This document shows, piece after piece, positions 57,026 to 64,000 of a stretch of DNA of 64,000 nt. Source of the stretch: Albifimbria verrucaria (lineage: Eukaryota > Ascomycota > Sordariomycetes > Hypocreales > Stachybotryaceae); contig JAHREC010000013.1 in assembly GCA_020081605.1 (NCBI GenBank), positions 6,386,001 to 6,450,000 on the forward strand. The letters run 5' to 3'. Positions within the stretch are counted from its first letter, which is position 1. Each line of letters opens with the position of its first letter. A model generated the notes under the pieces. It was not told where the DNA came from. It saw nothing but the letters and a program-made list of their open reading frames with translations, and did not search any database. The position numbers and the translations under genes were made by a program.

Positions 57026-58644
57026 ATGCTTTATTCCATCATGTTTCTCACGCTTAGTATCTTGCTTGCGCTTCGATATGCAGCTCTCGCAACGGGTGCC
57101 AAGCTTCTCCGTGGTGGTACAATCATTGCATTTGACCAAGCAGCTGAGCAGCTTCATGTAATACGCGATGGCTCGGTCTTAATTGAGAAGGACCGTATTA
57201 AGTCCATCTTTGACACAGCATCTCCCAAAGGCATTCCTCAAGGTACCGAGGTTGTCGATTGCACCGACAAGATCATCACTCCAGGTTTTATCGATACGCA
57301 CCGTCATGGGTGGCAGACAGTCTTCAAGACGTTGGGATCAAACACTACTCTGGCCGAGTACGCAACGCGGTATAGCGCCCTCGTTGCCCAGCCGCTATTT
57401 ACTCCTGATGATCTCTACATCAGCCAGTTGACCGGCATTTATGAGGCAATGGCGGCCGGTGTTACCACAATTCTCGACCATGCTCATCATACCTGGACCC
57501 CTGAACATGCGAAAGCTGGATTAGATGCGTCCGTCGATAGTGGTGGTAGAATATTCTTCGCCTACACATTCCAGAACTCGTCAGCCGAATTTGGAATCCC
57601 CAGCAGATTGCTCAATGGCAAAAGCTCGCAACCGATATGTCCGGCAGTCTCACTGAACTCGCCGTATCCTACGATGATTGGACTACTAACCCATCCGGCG
57701 CTCACACCAAAGCTGTCATTGATCTCATCAAGTACGTGCCAATGCTTCAATCCGGCAAGACAATCCACTGACGGCAGCTCGCCAGCACAAGTGGAATTCA
57801 GGTCATGACCACACACCATGTGGAAGGACCTTGGATGCGTGAGTATTCATTATATTTGTGTTTTAGTCAACGCACCTAATTTCTTAGTGGGAAACACACC
57901 TCAGGACCTGAACCGTGCCGGAATCCTGGATTCAAAAGTCCCGATTGTAATCGCACATGCCTCCCACATTGATCCTGCCGGAGCTGCCCTAGTACGCAAG
58001 GCCAATAAGCACATTTCTATCACTCCCGAGAGTGAGATGCACTATGGTCATCTACACCCAACAAGCCACCTGATCCTGGACCAAGCATCTTTAGGTATTG
58101 ACACTCACTTCACCTTCTCCACCGATATTCTTACCCAAGCCCGCATCTGGCTTCAATCGGCTCGCTCCCGCGTCTTCCAGAACACTATCGAACGCTGGCA
58201 AATTCCAACGCAGAGCCCCTTTTCTGTCAACCAAGCTTTTCTTCTCGCAACCAGAAACGGCGGTGTGGCTTTGGGTCGCAAAGATCTTGGTGTCATCGCC
58301 GAGAATGCAAAGGCTGATATCTTAGTCTGGGACGCCCAATCCCCGCGCTGCTTGGATGGGCCGACCCAGTAGCCGCAATCATTCTTCACGCTAGCGTAGG
58401 AGATATCGAGCATGTGCTTGTGAATGGCGAATTCAAGAAACGTGACAGGAAACTCACCATCAAGGGCTACAGTGAGACCCAACGGAAGTTCTTAACAAGC
58501 GCCAGGCGCATTCAAAAGAAACTCAAAGAGACGCCTTTGCCAACACATGTGGGTAGCTTTCTCACTGGAGCGCCGTACGGTTATGTTCTACCTTTGGATG
58601 CACAGCGAGGGGACGCAACGGGATATGGTCCAAGCTTTGTCTGA
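57026..58644 (+). CDS. Secreted amidohydrolase-family hydrolase, two frame breaks
   Basis: The leader from the ATG at 57026 is signal-peptide-like ('MFLTLSILLALRYAALATGA'). The amidohydrolase core then follows: 'IITPGFIDTHRHGWQTVFKT' (metal-binding HxH), 'VTTILDHAHHTWTPEHA', 'AVSYDDWTTNPSGAHTKAVI', 'QVMTTHHVEGPW' (third His), 'IVIAHASHIDPAGAALV' and 'FTFSTDILTQARIW' (the Asp ligand), ending 'ADILVWDAQSP' and 'DPVAAIILHASVGDIEHVLV', the usual last strands of the family. Introns are at 57732-57785 and 57839-57887. Single bases are missing near 57603 and 58350. The length of about 510 residues suits the cytosine-deaminase/chlorohydrolase subgroup. The substrate is unknown, and export is unusual for this subgroup. 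Confidence 0.85.
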
Positions 58645-58761
58645 GTGCCAGCCAAGGATCTAAGTTGTGCGTAACAAGGCAATCACCTAACATATAAAGA
58701 TATTTGATTCATTTTAAATAGCGTATACATATAGTTATGGGGATTTGAACTGCCGGAGAAG

Positions 58762-60852
58762 CTATTTTACTGACAAGTCTTTCCGTGTTGGCAATATGCG
58801 GCAGAGTTTCCCATCTTCCCTAACTGACCAGCCTTCACTTCCCACGCAACTGATGCACCATAGGACCGAAGTCGGATCATACTTTTCCTTCAAAATTCTC
58901 AGTCTATTGTAATTCTTACCCCAAAATGTTTGTTGGAACTGAGGGTCGAATGGATCGGCCTGTGACCAGCGTTAGCGTTAGGATGCGACCATAGCTAAAG
59001 AATGGAATCAGCTACCTCGTTCAAGTAAGCACCCGAGCTGGGGCTAGCCTTTTCAGAATAGGCATTCTTTTGTACGTCATGTAGTTGTAAACCTCTTCTC
59101 GGGTAGCCTTGCTCACGAAGTCCGGGAATGGATCGACGAGTACCAAATGCGTCACTGTATCCCTCCAGGCAGGATTCATAGAGATGTCTAGGTCTGTGTT
59201 TTTGCTATTGGCGATCATGTGCCCAATCATGATGACTGGACTATACTCGTTTCTTTGAACGGTAGCATTGATAAAGGCGTCGGCCAAATAATCGATGTCA
59301 TCGGTGAGCGACTTGGCGTCAAGAAGTCGTGATCCGAAGCCTGTGCCACTTTCTGCCACAGCTTCAAACCCGATGTAGTAGGTCCATGCATCATAAAAGC
59401 TGGCAAAATGCTCAACAGAGCTAAGATATCTAACTTTGCCAGGGCGTTCTTCAAACTTGCGTTTAATAGGTTCAAACAATTGCTCCGTTGTGCCGTTGGG
59501 TTTATCGTAGGCCAGGAAACCAAGTTGCAGAGTAAGGGCTCCGGCCACGGTGACAGGCAGGACCACGTAATACCCTGCAAGCCGCCCTCTTTCAGCTGAG
59601 GCATTTGGGAATGTACGTATGCCAACATTCGCCAATTCTCCAACTCGTCGGGTGCAATAAACTGGGCACTTAAGGAATGATACGTAGTTTTTGGAGATGG
59701 ATATGCCTTCATGACAGCCTCCAGTATGACTCCAAAAGTGCCCCTCCTCCGCCTCGCACAGCCCAGAAGAGATCTGGATGTTGACAGGCATTTGCTACTA
59801 TAAGCTCACCCTCGGGAGTCACCATGGTGACCTGAAGGAGGTTATCAGCACCCATGCCATACTCACTTGAGAGTGGACCGTGACCTATTGTTAGAGTGGA
59901 ATTTAGTAAAATCACTCCACAATGTTAGTCGAATAGTGCAACTTACCGCCTCCTGTGAACCAGCCTACCACCCCAACAGTCTGGGCAGATCCTCCTACAA
60001 CGATGGCATCGTGCTTTGCAAGCTCTCTATACACCGACTTCATATTCTCGCCCGCACCTAGTGTCGCGGCCATTTGTACACCAGGTGAATGGCAGTTTTG
60101 TGGTTGAAAGTTTTCATGAAACTTGATGCCGCGGTAATTGCTCGTATATACGCTGTTCGAGTTAGTATACTTATCCCTTCGTTAACGGATGAAGCACGCT
60201 TACGATAAGCTGCCAAAGGCAGTACTCCTGTGGACGGGTAACTTAGTTTTTGAACTGGAAATTGCCTTTGCTGGTGTTTACATACCTTCCTTGGAACGAG
60301 TGACCTGTGCTTTTGATATTCAACCGAATGTTATTTTGTCGTGCAAATTTGACAACCTTTTGTACATGTGATGGCTTAGTCGCGTTAACTGCAAAAGCTG
60401 GGTAGCCCCCACAGAGCATCCTTTCGAGCCGGCATTAGGATCGCCTGTGACGCTCGTGCCGTTAGGATAAATGGGAGGACAGGGATTTCCGGCCCAGATG
60501 GGACTTCCGACACTAGTTGGATCATGATAATGGAAGTCGGCATCGAACCATCTAGAGAGAACCACTTGACATGCCTTTGGGTCATAGTTGGGTTGAGTCT
60601 TGTAGCAAACCGAGCCTGGTGGAACAGTCCGAATAAGCCTACCGGAAACAGATTGGTTGAGATGAGAAAATTGTGCTTCTGAAGGCCAGCAAGCATCATG
60701 AGGGGTCTATTGTGACTTTTCAGTACGCCGCTCAAACTTCAGCTGGATCACTCGCTTCCAAAACTCACACATTTGCAAGTTGTGCATGGTGTCGTCAAGA
60801 CGTTACCGACTAGTGCACACAGCGCAACGAGAGAGTATCTGAGAACCATCAT
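58762..60852 (-). CDS. Secreted FAD-linked oxidoreductase with BBE-type C-terminus, four frame breaks
   Basis: Exon 1 (60852-60769) gives a signal peptide 'MMVLRYSLVALCALVGNV'. After an intron (60707-60768) come 'DACWPSEAQFSHLNQSVSGR', 'NPCPPIYPNGTSVTGDPNAG' and the PCMH FAD-binding domain: 'AFAVNATKPSHVQKVVKFAR', 'IRLNIKSTGHSFQGR', 'GSAQTVGVVGWFTGGGHGPL', 'EYGMGADNLLQVTMVTPEGE', 'DLFWAVRGGGGTFGVI'. A substrate-binding region follows, and the end is BBE-like with 'DPFDPQFQQTFWGKNYNRLR' and 'KYDPTSVLWCISCVGSEGW'. Single bases are missing near 60402 (G-run), 59742, 59588 and 59045. At least five introns are seen. Such flavoproteins oxidise alcohols, sugars or alkaloid-like intermediates. The role here is unknown. 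Confidence 0.9.
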
Positions 60853-61947
60853 AGTGTGTGTTTACACCAACAGAAGAACCTGACCACCAATTCTCTAGTC
60901 AAAGTAGAAATCGAGGTGTTGGAGGACCCTATATATCTAGGTTTGGAAAGCCAAGTAGACATAAAGAGTTGATGCAAAGCATTGATGATTGGCTAAGCGC
61001 ACTTCTCGTTCCCTCGGTTGTGTCAGCCGCAGAATCGCACAGGTTCAGAACCGAGCGATACGGTCGCCCGCTTTGCCAAATGGAGCTCTTGCTGACGATC
61101 AGTATGCACACTCTCCCGCCGTGACGACAGGTATACGCGCAATGCGAGCTTGCCGTGGAGCCAATAACGTCACTAAACCTTGTATTTCAATTTCCTGGGC
61201 ATAGACAGGGAATTACTGTGGACTAGGGGCTTGAATCGGTAATAACCGGTCACTAGCTAGGAGTTTATGTTGCTCGGTAATCAGATATGCTCATCCACGT
61301 GTCTCAAGCACCACCGTCAATGGACATGGTGAAATCGTCGAGGCTGTTTTCTTCTCTTTTCGTTCTTTTGTTCTTTTTTTTTTTTTTTTTTTTTTGCTTA
61401 GTATCCTTCTGCCCAAGACAAGAAAAAGAGAATATGTCCCAAAGTCTGACGCAAAACTCCCTAGCAGAGCTTTGCAACCCAAGATTACAATACTCATCAT
61501 GTGCTTGGTGGCTGCCAATGTCTATCGTTGTGTTTCAGACGTGTCAAAATCATCCGCACTGAAGTACAGGGAGCCTGATTACCTAGTTCCAATGCCCTAG
61601 GCAGCCATAAAACTTCGATAGGTAGGACTTGGTCATATGAGATAGCTTAGAGCTCAGCCACAAGATCAATAGCATAGCGCATAATATGGGGAGTTGCGTC
61701 ACGAGAGATTGAGATGCTTTACTCTCTCTGAAATCTAGGTGAGAACACGAGTATTACGAAGTTTATTTTTCTGATTGGCTCCAATCCCTTACCAGGGTCA
61801 GCCATGCGCCTCACTATTGTCAAGAAGAATGGGAACTCAGCCCCGCCGAACATCGCAAGCCAAGGGTTATCAGCTTCAGCTTGCAACCACTGTAATCCAA
61901 GAGCAACTCAGTAGTGACGAGCCGAGATATCATTATATGCCGCGCTG
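60853..61947. other. Spacer with a poly-T tract
   Basis: No gene is supported. Contains an uninterrupted run of 22 T at 61374-61395, listed separately, inside a longer pyrimidine-rich stretch. Confidence 0.5.
61374..61395 (+). repeat. Poly-T homopolymer, 22 bases
   Basis: A single-base run in a pyrimidine-rich region. Its true length in the genome is uncertain given the homopolymer errors suspected in this assembly. A poly-A tail of an inserted retroelement on the minus strand is possible, but nothing next to it looks like one. Confidence 0.8.
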
Positions 61948-62121
61948 ATGGAAGCATTAGGGGTAGCGGCTTCGGTGGCTGGCCTCGTCAGCTTGGCTGT
62001 TCAAATTCCCAAGTTGATTGATACCGCCGTGGCCATTCGCTCAGCTCCAGATGAAGCCAAGCTTCTCTCACCGACAGTCGAGGCTCTCATAGCTGCAATC
62101 AAACGACTGGAGGAATTTTGA
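61948..62121 (+). pseudogene. N-terminal HeLo-like / STAND N-domain fragment
   Basis: A 57-codon frame starts 'MEALGVAASVAGLVSLAVQI' and continues 'PKLIDTAVAIRSAPDEAKLL', which is the usual beginning of the fungal STAND/NACHT N-terminal helical domain (HeLo-like or 'fungal N-terminal STAND' type): a small hydrophobic helix followed by an amphipathic one. It ends with TGA at 62119-62121. The next frame (-1) stays open to 62312 without family resemblance, then meets the 3' end of the MFS gene on the other strand. No NACHT domain or repeats follow, so this is a truncated relic or a short stand-alone helical protein. Confidence 0.6.
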
Positions 62122-62219
62122 AAACTGATAAAGCTAGGTATCTACATCTTGTGACATCCCTTTCTGTGGAAACTACTGTACACAGCTCTGAGCAGGTATT
62201 TCTAGTTGTTATTGCAATC

Positions 62220-63900
62220 CTAGACATTTTTCGGTGTTTGGGCCTGGCCAGACTTGCCAGTACTTGGATCCTTCGTCTCAGGTCCAGACTTCAGCGAGCG
62301 CCATTCTACTAGGATGCTGCCAAGAATGGTAACAGCGGCAGTTGCAGCAACAGCGTAGAAGACGTTTGCCAAAGCAGCATTATAGCCGTAGAGCAGCGCT
62401 TGCAGTTCATCACCCGCTAAAAGCTTTCGAAGATCTGTGGCTCCAGCGTCAATGACGGTCTTGGGATCAATGTTTGGCAGGCCGGCTAGTTCGTCCACGA
62501 GACCAGTAATGAATATGTTTTGACCGACAGGCAAGAATATCGCAGATCCAAGAAAGCGGAAGAACATCATAACCGAAGACCCAACAGCTACATCTCGTTT
62601 CGTGAGAATGGTCTGAACCATTGTCAAAGGCTGTTGGGCTCCAAATCCAAGCCCTATACCGAGAATAATCTGGTAACCAAGCCATTGCGCAGTCCCGGAT
62701 ATCGGGGTCAGTGTAGCTAGCATGCCAGCACCAACAGGCATGAGGATTGAGCTCAGGATGAAAAATGGGTTACAATAACCAATTTTCGTAATCAGACCAC
62801 CTGCTAAGATGGCACATAATACTGTGGGAAGTATCATGGGGAGTAACCTGATACCAGACTGCGTAGCACTGACGCCTTGGACAGCCTGAAACCAGATGGG
62901 GAGGTAGTATAGCATCAGCATCATGGCGCCGCCATTAAAGAAGGTAAATAATATTGAAGCGGCAATGCTGCGCTGCTTAACGATCCGTGGGGAACCGTGG
63001 CACTCTCCTGTCTCCAGACTTGAACGGCAATGAAGGCGAGTAGCAGAACGCTGGAAACCACCAGCATCGCTATGACACGGGCATCGCTCCAGGGATACCG
63101 TGCTCCACCCCACTGTAGAGCCAGGATAAGACATACAATCGCAACAAAGAATATGAGGTTGCCAATGGGATCAAGTTGCAGGAGTTTACCTTTCCACTCA
63201 GATGCCCATGGCTCAAGGTCTTGGTTACGAAGTTTCAGCAGCCAGACTGTGATAGCAATTGATACAGCGCCAATGGGGAGGTTGATGTAGAAACACCAGC
63301 GCCAGGTGACGTGATCTGTAAAGACACCGCCCAGCAACGGTCCCAGAACAGAGGCAACCGCGAAAACAGCCGCAAACAAGCCTTGGTACATCGGCCGTTG
63401 TTGCAAGGGAATGATGTGAAACATGACGACCATGACGCCGGAGAATATGCCCGCAGTTCCCACCCCAGCAATGGCTCGACCGACAATAAAGGCAACAGAA
63501 TTGGGTGAAACACCACAGATGAGAGAGCCAAGCTCGAAGAGCGCCGAGCAGGCGATGAAGAGAGGCTTGGCAGGAAACAGTTTGTATAGCTTGCCCATGA
63601 CAAGTTGGAAGCCGCACATGGTAAGAAGATATGCGCTACCGTACCATCCAATATCATTCAAAGAATGAAACTCGTCTGTGATTCGCGGAATTGCGGTCGA
63701 GATGATGTTTGTATCCTGTGCAGGCTGTTAGTTGATAGAACGACCTCTAGAACTTTGAAAGCACACAAACTCACAAGATTCACCAAGAAGAGAGTCAAAT
63801 ACATGGCCGTCATGATTATAACCCGCTGTGTATTGCTTGGATACTCGGCATCTTCCTCAGCCTTGGACTTTTCATTTTGTTCTGCATTGGTTGAAGCCAT
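62220..63900 (-). CDS. MFS multidrug/toxin efflux transporter, DHA2 (14-TMS) type, one frame break
   Basis: From the ATG at 63900, a charged N-terminus ('MASTNAEQNEKSKAEEDAEY') precedes helix 1 'VIIMTAMYLTLFLVNL', an intron (63717-63776 approx.) and 'DTNIISTAIPRITDEFHSLN', then 'DIGWYGSAYLLTMCGFQLVM'. The DHA2 pattern continues with 'LICGVSPNSVAFIVGRAIAG', 'LLGGVFTDHVTWRWCFYINL' and 'AITVWLLKL'. Then 'PRIVKQRSIAASILFTFFNG', 'QAVQGVSATQSGIRLLPMIL' and 'GIGLGFGAQQPLTMVQTIL' complete about 14 helices. One base is missing near 62982. Proton-coupled export of a toxic or secondary-metabolite compound is typical of the family. Stop at 62220-62222. Confidence 0.9.
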
Positions 63901-64000
63901 CTTGGGAGCAGCACGTGACCGTTTGACTGGGTGCTGGGTGACAGAAATAGCGCGAGGAGTCAACAGTTTGAATCGATAGTCATCAATGAATGTCGGTGTA

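Noticed and set aside
61374..61395. Poly-T as the poly-A tail of a retroposed gene on the minus strand
   Set aside because: No open frame, target-site duplication or repeat-like sequence was found next to it.
1..64000. Programmed -1 ribosomal frameshifting to explain the frame breaks
   Set aside because: Breaks occur in too many unrelated genes, often several per gene, without consistent slippery heptamers or downstream structures.

Overview
This is a 64 kb piece of a filamentous ascomycete (Pezizomycotina) nuclear chromosome. The signs are short GT-AG introns of about 38-140 nt, long spacers, no operons, and fungal families throughout: an AA9 polysaccharide monooxygenase, a Fungal_trans_2-type regulator, indoleamine 2,3-dioxygenase, a P450, MFS transporters, an AAA ATPase of the fungal type, a PNG1-like protein and a HeLo-like STAND fragment. 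A Sordariomycete is my best guess, but it is not proven. No rRNA, convincing tRNA, CRISPR array or complete transposon was seen.

Layout. 0-5.2 kb: a CHK-kinase-like gene running off the left edge (-), a proline iminopeptidase-type hydrolase (+) and a broken fucose-lectin-type membrane protein (-). 6.8-10.8 kb: FAD synthetase (+) and a transcription factor (+). 12.3-17.5 kb: a large membrane protein (-) and a CYP505-like P450 (-). 19-23.2 kb: an AA9 LPMO (+) convergent with a secreted DJ-1/PfpI protein (-), then an SDR (-). 24.6-32.5 kb: IDO, a DUF2306-like membrane protein, a secreted glyoxalase-fold protein and an ankyrin protein (all +). 32.7-37.6 kb: a papain-like-fold protein (-), an MFS transporter (+) and a flavin monooxygenase (-). 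39.8-44.6 kb: an AAA ATPase (+) and a beta-trefoil membrane protein (-). 46-51 kb: a region where a trypsin-like domain runs into a PNG1-like domain (+), flanked on each side by minus-strand coding remnants with in-frame stops. 51.3-56 kb: a cysteine-rich membrane protein, an ICMT-like methyltransferase and a cation/calcium exchanger (all -). 57-63.9 kb: a secreted amidohydrolase (+), a secreted BBE-type FAD oxidoreductase (-), a HeLo-like fragment (+) and a DHA2-type MFS transporter (-).

Frame breaks. Roughly 40 places show conserved protein continuing across a reading-frame break, in at least 16 genes including the normally essential FAD synthetase. Wherever I could determine polarity, the assembly lacks bases; it is nearly always one base, often in or beside a short homopolymer. 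This looks like uncorrected long-read consensus deletions, not mass pseudogenisation, so genes called 'frame-broken' below are probably functional in the organism unless stated otherwise. Two minus-strand remnants around 47.3 and 50.8 kb are different: they carry in-frame stop codons, which base deletion does not explain.

Function. The content is accessory and metabolic: oxidoreductases (P450, two flavoenzymes, SDR, LPMO), efflux pumps, secreted enzymes and type-I-like membrane proteins. No PKS, NRPS, terpene synthase or DMATS backbone gene is present, so I do not call a biosynthetic cluster. The most unusual locus is the trypsin-like/PNG1-like unit at 47.5-50.35 kb, whose transglutaminase-type core has Val where the catalytic Cys is expected.
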